In this document: piece after piece, positions 7,786-17,012 of the stretch | Numbering within the stretch: position 1 is the first letter of the stretch | Layout of the letters: each line of letters starts with the position of its first letter | Assembly (NCBI RefSeq): GCF_003626655.1 | Contig: NZ_RBAN01000005.1 | Location: 186,001-250,000 of the forward strand | Direction: 5' to 3' | From: Micromonospora costi | GTDB lineage: Bacteria > Actinomycetota > Actinomycetes > Mycobacteriales > Micromonosporaceae | DNA length: 64,000 bases | Notes under the pieces: generated by a model | The model's database searches: none | What the model was told of the DNA's origin: nothing | The model's input: the letters and a program-made list of their open reading frames with translations, nothing else | Position numbers and translations under genes: made by a program

Positions 7786-10700
7786 ATGGCCAGTCAACGC
7801 GCGCGGAGGGCGCCCACCTGGGTCGCCGTGGCCGCGCTGGTGGTCGGAGGGGTGGTGGGTCTGCCGTCCGCCGCCCACGCGGACGGTCCGGTCCTCCCCG
7901 GCAACGAGGGTGACGTCGGGGTCTACACCGACGGCCTGCACCACTCGATGGAGATCGGGGACCCCGTCTACGGCAACGTCGGCGAGGTCGCCGCGCAGTT
8001 GCAGCCCGGCGTGCCCTTCACGGCGGCCAGCATGCATCAGTCGATCTTCGAAAAGGACCTGGCCGCCGGCGGCACGGACTACTACCTGGACCGGATCCTC
8101 GGCGTCCGTGGGCCGGTCGGCGCGGCCGTGCTCATGACCCGGGGCCGCTCCCTCTACCTGCGGGGCGCCAACACCAACACCTTCGCCGTGATGGGCTTCG
8201 CCGGCAACACGTACGTCGGCGGCCCCAACAACCTCGGCAACCTCTACACGGTGACCGTGCCCGGGCAGACCGTCACCGAGGTCAACGCCGAGCGGTTCAA
8301 CGCCCCGAGCCACGCCCGCGGCCGGTACACGATCGGCGCCACCGGCGTCACCGCGGACCTCACGAGGTTCATCACCTACGACAACGTCGCGGTCACCGCC
8401 GTCGACTTCCGCAACCCCGGCGACGCCTCGGTCACCTTCACCGTCCGGGCCGCGTCGCCGCTGGCCACCCGGCCGGGCGACGGCGACGCCCACCTCACCG
8501 GCACCCGTACCGTCACCAGCGGCGCCAACAACGGCCTCGTCGACACCGCCTGGAACACCGTCACGGTCGACCTCACCGCCGCCGGCTTCACCCGGGCCGG
8601 CGCCAACCTGGACCGCCAGGTGACCGTGCCTGCCGGTGGCTCGGTGTCGCTGTCGGTCGTCGGCGCCGTCTCCTCGCCCACCCTGCCGGAGACCGTCCGC
8701 AGCTACCGGGAGTACGCCGCGATGCCGCCGGCCGAGGCCGTACGCACCGGGATCACCGCGTTCAACCGCCAGTGGGCCCAGGACGTGCCCTACGTCGACG
8801 TGCCGGATCCCGCGCTGGAGAAGGCGATCGTCTACCGCTGGTGGGGCGAGCGGTACAACAGCCTCGACGCCAACGCGCCCGGCTACGTCTACCAGTACCC
8901 CACCACGGTCGAGGGGGCGAACCTCTATCAGAACGCGGTCGCGCTGACCCAGCCCATGCACCTGCAGGACACCAAGTGGCTGCGCACGCCGTACCTGCCG
9001 TACGGGCAGATCCTCAACATCGGCGAGTTGTCCGGCTCGTCGGCGTTCCTGGACAGCCCGGGCCACACGAGCTGGAACAACCACTACTCGCAGTACCTCG
9101 GCACCGCCGGCCTGGAGGCGTACAACGTGCACGGCGGCGGCGCGGAGGTCGCCCGGAAGTTCGCCGACTACTTCGCCGGCGACGGCGTGGGCCAGCTCGA
9201 GCACTACGACGGCAACGGCGACAAGCTCATCGCCTACGACACCAACTACATGCCGGGCAACGACGCCGACGCCATCAGCTTCGGCTTCCCGAAGGCCAAC
9301 GCCGGTGCGCCCGGCGCCCGCACCATCGAGCGCCCCGAGTCGGCGTACGTGTGGGGCGCGTTCGACGCCGCCCGCCAGCTGTACCAGATGTCCGGCGCCG
9401 ACCGGGCCACCGTCGACGCGGCGGCCGCCCGCGCCGACGAGATCCGCGAGGCCGTCCTCGGCCGGTTGTGGAGCCCGGACATGCGGATGTTCCTCGCCGG
9501 CACCTCCCACGGCGCCACCTCGGCGGCCAGCTCCAACGGCCGGGCCAACCCGCTGCCGGCCGACGCCCGGGACCTGATCCCGGCCAAGGAGTCCAACCTG
9601 TACGACGTCTACGCCGAGAACCTCATCCCGTACGACCAGTGGCGTACGTACGTCGACGGTTTCCGGTTCCTGACCTACGGCGACAACTTCCCGATCTTCC
9701 CGTTCTACACCGCCAACCAGTACGACCGGGCGGCCTACGGCATCGGTGGCTCCAACAACTTCTCCAACATCAACTTCACGGTCCAGTACCGCGGTGTCCG
9801 CTCCGCGCTGCGCCACTACGACCCGGAGCAGAAGTACGTCACCCCGGCGTACGCCAAGCGGCTGCTGGACTGGATGGCCTGGAGCATCTACCCGAACGCG
9901 GACCTGCGGGCCCCGAACCAGGCCGAGTACTACTCGAACTGGAACCCGACCGCGAAGACGTACAACCGCAACAACCCGAACCACGTGATGCTCGGGAACA
10001 TGAACTACATCTTCGTCGAGGACATGGCGGGTCTCCAGCCACGCTCCGACGACAAGATCGAACTGTGGCCGATCAGGTTCGGCTACGACCACTTCATGGT
10101 CAACAACGTGCGGTACCACGGGCACGACCTGACGATCGTCTGGGACCCCGACGGCAGCAGGTACGGCCTCGGCGCCGGCTACAGCCTCTTCGTCGACGGC
10201 GCGAAGAAGGTCAGCACGGACGCGCTCGGCACGCTCACCTACGACCCGAACACCAACCGGGTCGACGCCGAGGACGGCCTCACGGTCACCTACACCGCCG
10301 CGGAGGGCGACGACTTCCCGACGGCGGTCGACACCGGCATCGCCGACGAGCGGGTGGTCGCGTACCTGAAGACGGCCGGCATCGACCTCACCGAGGACGC
10401 GCCGAACCTGGCCGCCGGCGCCGGGCTGCGCTCGTCGTACACCCAGCAGGGCCCGCGGCCCACGCCGTGGCGGCAGTTCCACACACCGGGGTGGAGCACC
10501 ACGTCGATGAACCACACCCCGGGCGCGGTCGCCGAGACCGAGCGGCCGGTGTCGCTGGCCGCGGTGACCGACGGGATCACCGCGAACGAGCCGTACTGGG
10601 GCAACCACGGCACCACCGAGAAGAACGGCTACGTCGAGCTGGACCTGGGCTCGGCCCGGTCCTTCGACAACGTCAAGGTGACCTTCGTGAGCGACCGGCA

Positions 10701-13053
10701 GGCCGGTGGCTACCGCGAGCCCGCACGCTGGTGGATCCAGGCCCCCGACGGCCACGGCGGCTGGTCGGCGGTGCCGGACCAGTTCAAGAACCCAGCCGTG
10801 CCGGCCGCCAAGTTCAACGAGGCGCTGTTCCGGACCGTCACGTCGGACAAGCTGCGTGTGGCCTTCACCAACAGCCCGACCTTCTACACCGCGATCTCCG
10901 AGATCCAGGTCTTCGACTCGGGTCGGGAGGTGCCGCCCGTCGCCAACCAGGCGCCCACCGTCACCGCCACCCGCGACGGCTCGGCCGACGGCAACCTGTC
11001 CACCCGGCTGGTCGGCACGGCCGCCGACGACGGCGTCCCCTACGACGACGAACTGACCGTCGGGTGGGAGACGGTCTCCGCCCCGCCGGGGGCGAGCGTC
11101 ATCTACTCCGATCGCGACGGGCTGACCACCACGGTGACCGGCACCCGACCCGGTGACTACGTGTTCCGGTTCTTCGCCGACGACGGGGACCGGCGTACGG
11201 AGACGACCGTGCCGGTGACCCTCACCGAGCGGGAGATCGTCGCCGAGTTCGGCGCCTCGGCGACCGTCACGACCAGCGGCACGGCGTCGTGGGAGAACCA
11301 CGACCGGGTCAACGACGCCGGCAACCCGAGCAGTTCGAGCCCCGGCTCGGGCAACGGCTGGGGCAACTGGGGCCAGCAGCAGAACGGCACCAGCCTCCAG
11401 CGGGCGGCGTGGATCCAGTACACCTGGGACTCGCCGGTGCGGCTGTCGTCGACCGACATCTACTGGTACGACGACAACGGCGGCACCCGGCGGCCGACGG
11501 CCACCACCTACGCGGTCGAGACCTCCGACGACGGCACCACCTGGACGCCGGTCACGCTCACCAACGGCTCGTCGTACGCCGACGCGCTGGCCGTCAACAC
11601 CGCCAACCACCTCGACTTCGCGCCGGTCACCACGAGCCGGCTGCGGATCCGCATCTGGGGTGTCATGGGTGCGGGCGCCGGCACGGGCGTCCTGCGCTGG
11701 CGGGCGAACGGCGAGATCATCGACTCGGTACGCCAGCCGGTGCTCATGCGGACCACCGTGGGTGAGGTCCCGACACTGCCGGCCACCCTCGACGCCGTCT
11801 ACGCCAGCGGCGAGCGCGGTCGGGTCGGCTTCGCCTGGCAGGAGATCACGCCGGAGATGGTCGCCGACGCCAACGTGGAGCCGTTCGTGGTCTACGGCAC
11901 GAACGACCTGTACGGCCTGATCGCCGAGGCCCGGATCTACGTCCGTCCGGAGACGGCGCCGGGAGGCATCTCGATCCAGGGAGCCGAGACGTTCGCACAG
12001 AGCGTGCGGGTGGGTCAGCGTCCCTGGCTGCCCGAGCGGGTGGAGGTGTCGTACAACGACGGCTCGCGGGACAACCAGGCCATCGGGGTGCGGTGGCGCT
12101 TCGACGAGAGCGTCCTCGACACACCCGGTCGCCACACGGTCGTGGGTGACCTCGTCCTGCCCGAGTACGTGAGCGAGGCCGGCACCACGCAGACCACGCT
12201 GACCCTCACCGTGGGTGACGACTCCGTCGCGCCCACCACGACGGTGGCGTGGTCACCGGCGGAGCCGGACGGCGCGGGCGGCTGGTACACGAGCGCCCCG
12301 TCCTTCACGCTCCACGCCCAGGACGCGTTCGGCGTGGACCGTACGGAGTACCGGCTCGACGGCGGCGCGTGGACCGCGTACACGTCGCCCGTCACGGTCG
12401 ACCAGCAGGGCGCTCACCGCGTCGAGTTCCGCTCGGTGGACGTCAGCGGCAACGTCGAGGAGTTGAAGGAGGCGACGGTCCGGGTCGACACGGCCGCGCC
12501 GACGGCCCGCTTCGACTCGACGGTCGGCATCGTGTACTTCGGCTCTGTCCCGGCGGCGCCCACCTGCACCGCGAGCGACGCCACCTCCGGTCCGGCGAGC
12601 TGTGTGGTGAGCGGCTACCGCACCACCGTCGGGACGCACACCCTCACCGCGACGGCCACCGACGCGGCGGGCAACGTGGGCACGGCCAGCCAGACGTACA
12701 CGGTGCTGCCGTGGACGGCGAAGGGCTTCTACCGGCCGGTCGACATGGGCGGTGCGGTCAACACCGTGAAGGCCGGCAGCACGGTGCCGCTGACGTTCGA
12801 GCTGTTCGCGGCGCAGGAGATCACCGACACCGACGCGGTGACCGTGAGCGTGAAGCAGATCGGCTGCTCCGGTGCGGCGGGCGCGGACGTCGCCGAAACC
12901 CCGGGACCGTCCGGCAGGGATCTGCGGTACGACCGGGCCGAGGGATGGTTCGTCTACGACTGGAAGACGCCGCGCACACCGGGCCGGTGCTACGCGGCCA
13001 CCGCCACGGCGGATGACGGGACGACCCTCACGGCGCTGTTCCGACTGCGGTGA
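7786..13053 (+). CDS. Giant secreted modular glycosidase (MGH1-like barrel with discoidin and Ig-like modules)
   Basis: A 1755-residue exported protein. GGAGGTAGAG sets the start at ATG 7786, and a Sec signal peptide is cleaved near residue 32 (AHA-D). The following domain positions are approximate. An N-terminal beta-region runs to 330. An (alpha/alpha)6-type helical barrel at 335-760 (KAIVYRWWGERYN, YDTNYMPGNDADA, ERPESAYVWGAF) resembles MGH1/GH63-like hydrolases. Discoidin (F5/8C)-like modules fall at 870-1050 and 1150-1310 around an Ig/PKD-like domain. Bacterial Ig-like domains fill 1315-1465, a chitobiase/OmpL47-like repeat 1480-1570, an HYR-like domain to 1640, and a C-terminal PxKF-like domain the remainder. 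It follows the importer by 131 bp and probably trims a plant polymer outside the cell to supply it. The glycosidase family and linkage are not clear from the sequence. Confidence 0.82.
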   Translation: MASQRARRAPTWVAVAALVVGGVVGLPSAAHADGPVLPGNEGDVGVYTDGLHHSMEIGDPVYGNVGEVAAQLQPGVPFTAASMHQSIFEKDLAAGGTDYYLDRILGVRGPVGAAVLMTRGRSLYLRGANTNTFAVMGFAGNTYVGGPNNLGNLYTVTVPGQTVTEVNAERFNAPSHARGRYTIGATGVTADLTRFITYDNVAVTAVDFRNPGDASVTFTVRAASPLATRPGDGDAHLTGTRTVTSGANNGLVDTAWNTVTVDLTAAGFTRAGANLDRQVTVPAGGSVSLSVVGAVSSPTLPETVRSYREYAAMPPAEAVRTGITAFNRQWAQDVPYVDVPDPALEKAIVYRWWGERYNSLDANAPGYVYQYPTTVEGANLYQNAVALTQPMHLQDTKWLRTPYLPYGQILNIGELSGSSAFLDSPGHTSWNNHYSQYLGTAGLEAYNVHGGGAEVARKFADYFAGDGVGQLEHYDGNGDKLIAYDTNYMPGNDADAISFGFPKANAGAPGARTIERPESAYVWGAFDAARQLYQMSGADRATVDAAAARADEIREAVLGRLWSPDMRMFLAGTSHGATSAASSNGRANPLPADARDLIPAKESNLYDVYAENLIPYDQWRTYVDGFRFLTYGDNFPIFPFYTANQYDRAAYGIGGSNNFSNINFTVQYRGVRSALRHYDPEQKYVTPAYAKRLLDWMAWSIYPNADLRAPNQAEYYSNWNPTAKTYNRNNPNHVMLGNMNYIFVEDMAGLQPRSDDKIELWPIRFGYDHFMVNNVRYHGHDLTIVWDPDGSRYGLGAGYSLFVDGAKKVSTDALGTLTYDPNTNRVDAEDGLTVTYTAAEGDDFPTAVDTGIADERVVAYLKTAGIDLTEDAPNLAAGAGLRSSYTQQGPRPTPWRQFHTPGWSTTSMNHTPGAVAETERPVSLAAVTDGITANEPYWGNHGTTEKNGYVELDLGSARSFDNVKVTFVSDRQAGGYREPARWWIQAPDGHGGWSAVPDQFKNPAVPAAKFNEALFRTVTSDKLRVAFTNSPTFYTAISEIQVFDSGREVPPVANQAPTVTATRDGSADGNLSTRLVGTAADDGVPYDDELTVGWETVSAPPGASVIYSDRDGLTTTVTGTRPGDYVFRFFADDGDRRTETTVPVTLTEREIVAEFGASATVTTSGTASWENHDRVNDAGNPSSSSPGSGNGWGNWGQQQNGTSLQRAAWIQYTWDSPVRLSSTDIYWYDDNGGTRRPTATTYAVETSDDGTTWTPVTLTNGSSYADALAVNTANHLDFAPVTTSRLRIRIWGVMGAGAGTGVLRWRANGEIIDSVRQPVLMRTTVGEVPTLPATLDAVYASGERGRVGFAWQEITPEMVADANVEPFVVYGTNDLYGLIAEARIYVRPETAPGGISIQGAETFAQSVRVGQRPWLPERVEVSYNDGSRDNQAIGVRWRFDESVLDTPGRHTVVGDLVLPEYVSEAGTTQTTLTLTVGDDSVAPTTTVAWSPAEPDGAGGWYTSAPSFTLHAQDAFGVDRTEYRLDGGAWTAYTSPVTVDQQGAHRVEFRSVDVSGNVEELKEATVRVDTAAPTARFDSTVGIVYFGSVPAAPTCTASDATSGPASCVVSGYRTTVGTHTLTATATDAAGNVGTASQTYTVLPWTAKGFYRPVDMGGAVNTVKAGSTVPLTFELFAAQEITDTDAVTVSVKQIGCSGAAGADVAETPGPSGRDLRYDRAEGWFVYDWKTPRTPGRCYAATATADDGTTLTALFRLR

Positions 13054-13430
13054 GGACGGGCTGACGGGGACGTGCCCGACGAGGACGGAGGGGTCGCGGT
13101 GCCGCGGCCCCTCCGTCGCGTTCACGGATCGCAGATGATGATCAAATCGTGGCGAACCGGGTCGAGGTCGGATGGGACTCCCGCCGATGGCCTAATCCGA
13201 CATCATCCGAAAGGACGAGTTAGTGGATCACCGGGCGGGGCTCGGCGTTCCGCGTCGTTCCTCCCGTCCACGACCCGGACGATGGCGCAACGGAGGTTTG
13301 ACCGGACCGCGAGGGTCATCCCCGGCCTCGCGTCGGCGGCCCCGGGGCTCCGGTTTCGGCGGCCAGGATTGTGAACATGGCCACCCGATCGGCCTGGGTG
13401 ATCACGAAAAGGGCTGCCTAGCCTCGTCGA
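13054..13430. other. Intergenic region, 377 bp
   Basis: It holds the terminator of the giant glycosidase gene at its start. The rest has no convincing reading frame. The final 60 bases before 13431 should contain the promoter of the next gene, but I see no strong -35/-10 pair or known riboswitch fold. Confidence 0.5.
13085..13116 (+). terminator. Rho-independent-like hairpin after the giant glycosidase gene
   Basis: Two 15-base arms, 13085-13099 and 13102-13116, pair at 14 of 15 positions and contain GGAGGGG/CCCCTCC. The printed loop is only two bases, so the inner pairs would open. It begins 31 bases after the stop codon. There is no U-tract, which is common for actinomycete terminators. 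Confidence 0.65.
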
Positions 13431-14318
13431 ATGCGTAACGACGGCAACCTCGACGACCCCAACGGCCCCGCGGGCCGAGCTGACCGTTCGGACGATATCC
13501 CCTCCGCCGACCGGTCGACCAGCATCCCGCGATCTCTCGTCTCCCTCGGATCGCTGCTCACCCGCCTCGCCGGCCGGGGCAACCCCCTCGCCGCCCGGCC
13601 GGGCCGGACCCGGGTGGCGGTGGCCACCGGCGCCGTGTGCTGCCTCGGGCTCGTGGGCGTGAGCGTGGTGGGCGCCGACCCGGCGGGCGAGCCCGCGACC
13701 CCCGACCAGCGCGCCGAGATCGCCCAGCGGGCGGAGGCCGACGCCGCCTCCCGCGGACTGGCCCGTGAGCCCGTCGCCCCGGTCACCGGGAGCCCCGCCC
13801 CCGAGACCTCGCCCTCGCCGACGGCCAAGCCCACGGCCACCGCCACGGCGACCGCGAAGCGCAAGGCCCGGCCCACGCGGATCGCGCCGGTCGCCGGACT
13901 GGACCAGGCCCAGATGGACAACGCCAAGACGATCGTCCGCACCGCCCAGAAGATGGACGTGCCGCGCCGGGCCATGGTGATCGCGGTGGCCACCGCCATG
14001 CAGGAGAGCAACCTCTACAACTACGCCAGCGGCGTGCTGCCCGAGTCGCAGGAGTACCCGCACCAGGCCATCGGCTGGGACCACGACTCCGTCGGGCTCT
14101 TCCAGCAGCGACCCAGCTCGGGCTGGGGCAGCGTGCGGGACCTGATGAAGCCGGAGTACGCGACCCGTCAGTTCCTCACCGCCCTCGAGCAGATCCCCGG
14201 CTGGCAGGACCTCCCGCTGACCGACGCGGCCCAGGCCGTGCAGGTGTCGGCGTTCGGGTGGCTGTACGCGCAGCACGAGTGGCGGGCCACCGAGGTCGTG
14301 GACGCCATCCTGGCGTGA
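13431..14318 (+). CDS. Membrane-anchored or secreted lysozyme-like (transglycosylase-fold) protein
   Basis: A 295-residue protein. A long polar N-terminus precedes one hydrophobic segment at about residues 63-85 (VAVATGAVCCLGLVGVSVVG), then a Pro/Thr/Ala-rich linker, then a C-terminal domain from about residue 155. That domain contains VIAVATAMQESNLYN and DSVGLFQQRPSSGWG, the layout of lysozyme-fold peptidoglycan hydrolases, where the Glu of the QES motif is catalytic. A role in cell-wall turnover outside the membrane is likely. No partner gene is adjacent, and the amino-acid importer downstream is separated by 209 bp. Confidence 0.6.
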   Translation: MRNDGNLDDPNGPAGRADRSDDIPSADRSTSIPRSLVSLGSLLTRLAGRGNPLAARPGRTRVAVATGAVCCLGLVGVSVVGADPAGEPATPDQRAEIAQRAEADAASRGLAREPVAPVTGSPAPETSPSPTAKPTATATATAKRKARPTRIAPVAGLDQAQMDNAKTIVRTAQKMDVPRRAMVIAVATAMQESNLYNYASGVLPESQEYPHQAIGWDHDSVGLFQQRPSSGWGSVRDLMKPEYATRQFLTALEQIPGWQDLPLTDAAQAVQVSAFGWLYAQHEWRATEVVDAILA

Positions 14319-14527
14319 CCGGGGGCGACGGCCGGTGGTCGGACGCGTCGGATGTCCCGTTGTCCCGCCGAGTGCCGTGTTTCCCGGGCGTTGATGTGTT
14401 GCAGGATCGACTCAACGGCCGACGTGATCTTGGAGCGCCTTTCCGCATCAGGTAGCGTCCCCTGGCACACCGTCTTTGCAGCAACGTTGGTGACCTGTGG
14501 CAGGCCGCCGAATCGGAGGGACACGCC

Positions 14528-15346
14528 GTGACTTTCCCCAGCGCAGTCCGGAGGGCTGGCCTCATCGTCGCGATCGCCGCGCTCGCGGTGACCGCGGGAT
14601 GCGCCAAGAAGGATGAGGGCGAGGTCCAGGCGGGTGGCGTCAAGCTCGTCGAGAAGGGCAAGCTGACGGTCTGCACGCACCTGCCGTACGCGCCGTTCCA
14701 GTCGAAGGACGCCGGCGGTGCCGTGGTCGGGTTCGACGTCGACGTGATGGACCTGGTCGCCAAGGAGCTGGGTGTCGAGCAGAAGATCATCGACACGCCG
14801 TTCGAGGGCATCAAGTCCGGCCAGGACCTGAACACCGGCAAGTGCGACGCCGCGGCGGCGGGCATGACGATCACCGAGGAACGGCAGAAGGTCATGGACT
14901 TCTCCGACCCGTACTTCGACGCCACGCAGGCCCTGCTCGTGAAGACCGGCAAGGCGTACCGGTCGCTCGACGACCTGCGGGGCAAGAAGGTCGGCGTGCA
15001 GGCCGCGACCACCGGCCGCGACTACGCCCGCAAGTACGAGGCGGAGAAGGGCCTGCAGCTCGTCGAGTTCGAGGACCTCGCCGCGGAGCAGCAGGCCCTC
15101 GCCAACGGCCAGATCGAGGCGGCGATCAACGACCTGCCGGTCTGGACCGAGTACATCAAGGAGCACCCGGGCGGCTTCGAGGTCACGGCCGAGTTCGACA
15201 CCGGCGAGCAGTACGGGTTCTCGGTGAAGAAGGACGGCAACCCGGAGCTGATCAAGAAGATCAACGAGGTGCTGGCCAAGGCCAAGCAGGACGGCTCGTA
15301 CGACAAGATCTACGAGAAGTGGATCGGCAAGCTGCCGAACTCCTGA
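14528..15346 (+). CDS. Polar amino-acid ABC transporter, substrate-binding lipoprotein
   Basis: A 272-residue family 3 solute-binding protein. The GTG at 14528 follows GGAGGGACACGCC. The lipoprotein signal ends LAVTAGC. The mature part has the family pattern: GKLTVCTHLPYAPF, VVGFDVDVMDLVAKELG, a DAAAAGMTITEER region and KVGVQAATTGRDYA. Such proteins bind glutamate, glutamine, arginine or cystine outside the cell; which one cannot be told from sequence alone. The downstream permease and ATPase complete the importer. Confidence 0.92.
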   Translation: MTFPSAVRRAGLIVAIAALAVTAGCAKKDEGEVQAGGVKLVEKGKLTVCTHLPYAPFQSKDAGGAVVGFDVDVMDLVAKELGVEQKIIDTPFEGIKSGQDLNTGKCDAAAAGMTITEERQKVMDFSDPYFDATQALLVKTGKAYRSLDDLRGKKVGVQAATTGRDYARKYEAEKGLQLVEFEDLAAEQQALANGQIEAAINDLPVWTEYIKEHPGGFEVTAEFDTGEQYGFSVKKDGNPELIKKINEVLAKAKQDGSYDKIYEKWIGKLPNS

Positions 15347-15359
15347 TCTGACTCCTGAC

Positions 15360-15390
15360 CGGAGGGCGCGCGCCCGTCGCGCGCCCTCCG
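15360..15390 (+). terminator. Intra-operon stem-loop after the amino-acid-binding protein gene
   Basis: Perfect 12-bp arms 15361-15372 and 15378-15389 (GGAGGGCGCGCG and its complement) enclose a 5-base loop; one more C-G pair extends the stem. It lies between the binding-protein gene and its permease gene. Such structures commonly attenuate transcription or protect the upstream mRNA, so that the binding protein is made in excess over the membrane parts. Confidence 0.65.
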
Positions 15391-15428
15391 CGTCGGCCAC
15401 CCCGCACAGTTCAAGGAGCACCGAACCC

Positions 15429-16223
15429 GTGAAGCTGCGACGCCGCCAGCGCGAGCGGCTGTCCCTCTGGCTCCAGTACCTGGCCTTCGTGGTCATCGTC
15501 GGAGCGGTCATCGTCGCCGCCGACTGGGGCCGGCTGCGCGAGGCGTTCTTCCGCGTCGACATCATCCAGTCGATGTTCCCGACGGTCATCACCGTCGCGC
15601 TGCGCAACACCGTCCTCTACACGCTCGGCGCGTTCGCCTTCGGCCTCGTGTTCGGCACGCTCCTCGCGCTGATGCGGCTGTCCCGGGTGGCGCCCTACCG
15701 CTGGGTGGCGACCGCGTACATCGAGCTGTTCCGCGGCCTGCCCGCGCTGCTCGTGCTGTTCCTCGTCGGGTACGGCATCCCGATCGCCTTCCCGGAGCGG
15801 GAGATCCCGGGCGGCGTGTTCGGCTCGATCGCGATCGGCCTCGGGCTGACCGCCGCCGCGTACATGGCCGAGACCATCCGGGCCGGCATCCAGGCCGTGC
15901 CGAAGGGTCAGATGGAGGCGGCCCGCACGCTCGGCATGTCCCACTTCACGGCGATGCGCACGATCATCATCCCGCAGGCGTTCCGGGTCGTGATCCCGCC
16001 GCTGACGAACGAGCTCATCCTGCTGACCAAGGACTCGTCGCTCGCGTACGTGCTCGGTGTGACGGCGCAGACCATCGAGGTCACCAAGTTCGGCCGCGAC
16101 ACGCTCAACGACCGGGTGAACGCGACCCCGCTGCTGGTGGCCGGCTTCACCTACCTGATCATCACCCTGCCGCTGTCCCAGGTGGTACGACGCCTCGAAC
16201 TCCGCTACGCCAAGGCTCGGTGA
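15429..16223 (+). CDS. Polar amino-acid ABC transporter permease
   Basis: A 264-residue His/Glu/Gln/Arg-type permease. The GTG start is preceded by AAGGAGCACCGAACCC. There are several membrane segments and a clear coupling loop (QMEAARTLGMSHFTAM followed by IIIPQAFRVVIPPLTNE). Family members act as homodimers when, as here, only one permease gene is present. Its stop overlaps the start region of the ATPase gene (GTGA), showing translational coupling. Confidence 0.94.
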   Translation: MKLRRRQRERLSLWLQYLAFVVIVGAVIVAADWGRLREAFFRVDIIQSMFPTVITVALRNTVLYTLGAFAFGLVFGTLLALMRLSRVAPYRWVATAYIELFRGLPALLVLFLVGYGIPIAFPEREIPGGVFGSIAIGLGLTAAAYMAETIRAGIQAVPKGQMEAARTLGMSHFTAMRTIIIPQAFRVVIPPLTNELILLTKDSSLAYVLGVTAQTIEVTKFGRDTLNDRVNATPLLVAGFTYLIITLPLSQVVRRLELRYAKAR

Positions 16224-17011
16224 CCCACATGACGACCACCCCTCCCCACCCCGCCGTCGAGATCCGTGACCTGCACAAGTCCTTCGGGCCGCTCGAGGTG
16301 CTCAAGGGCATCGACTTCGAGGTCGGCCACGGTGAGGTGGTGTGCGTCATCGGGCCGTCCGGCTCGGGCAAGTCGACGCTGCTCCGGTGCGTCAACCTGC
16401 TGGAGGAGCCGACCGCCGGCAAGATCTGGGTGAACGGCGTCGAGATGACCGACCCGGACGTCGAGATCGACGCCGTACGCCGCGGCATCGGCATGGTCTT
16501 CCAGTCGTTCAACCTCTTCCCGCACCTGACGGTGCTCGACAACCTCACCATCGCGCAGCGCCGGGTGCTCCGGCGCGGCCGTGCCGAGGCCGAGCGGGTC
16601 GCGCGGGACAACCTGGAGCGCGTCGGCCTGACCGACAAGGCCGGCGCGTACCCCGCGCAGCTCTCCGGCGGGCAGCAGCAGCGGGTCGCGATCGCCCGCT
16701 CGCTCTCGATGGACCCGAAGCTGATGCTCTTCGACGAGCCGACCTCCGCGCTCGACCCGGAACTCGTCGGCGACGTCCTCACCGTCATGCGCAAACTGGC
16801 CGAGGACGGCATGACGATGATGGTGGTCACGCACGAGATGGCGTTTGCCCGCGACGTCGCCGACCGAGTCGTGTTCATGGACGGCGGCGTGGTCGTCGAG
16901 CAGGGGAGTCCCCACGACGTGCTCGGGGCCCCGCAGCACGAGCGGACCCGTTCGTTCCTCTCCCGGGTCCTCGACCCGACCCACGTCGCGCAGCTCGGCC
17001 AGCCCGACTGA
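16220..17011 (+). CDS. Polar amino-acid ABC transporter ATP-binding protein
   Basis: A 263-residue GlnQ/HisP-type ATPase. Walker A GPSGSGKST, signature LSGGQQQRV, Walker B LMLFDEPTSALD and the switch histidine in VVTHEM are all present. The GTG at 16220 overlaps the preceding stop; the ATG at 16229 is an alternative start only three codons in. It completes the binding protein-permease-ATPase operon. Its stop lies one base from the stop of the convergent prfH gene. Confidence 0.95.
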   Translation: MTHMTTTPPHPAVEIRDLHKSFGPLEVLKGIDFEVGHGEVVCVIGPSGSGKSTLLRCVNLLEEPTAGKIWVNGVEMTDPDVEIDAVRRGIGMVFQSFNLFPHLTVLDNLTIAQRRVLRRGRAEAERVARDNLERVGLTDKAGAYPAQLSGGQQQRVAIARSLSMDPKLMLFDEPTSALDPELVGDVLTVMRKLAEDGMTMMVVTHEMAFARDVADRVVFMDGGVVVEQGSPHDVLGAPQHERTRSFLSRVLDPTHVAQLGQPD

Positions 17012-17012
17012 C

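Noticed and set aside
7723..12135. A 1470-codon open frame antisense to the giant glycosidase gene
   Set aside because: Its peptide is rich in Val, Arg, Gly and Asp with no domain, typical of the shadow frame of a GC-rich gene. The sense strand has a signal peptide and clear domains.
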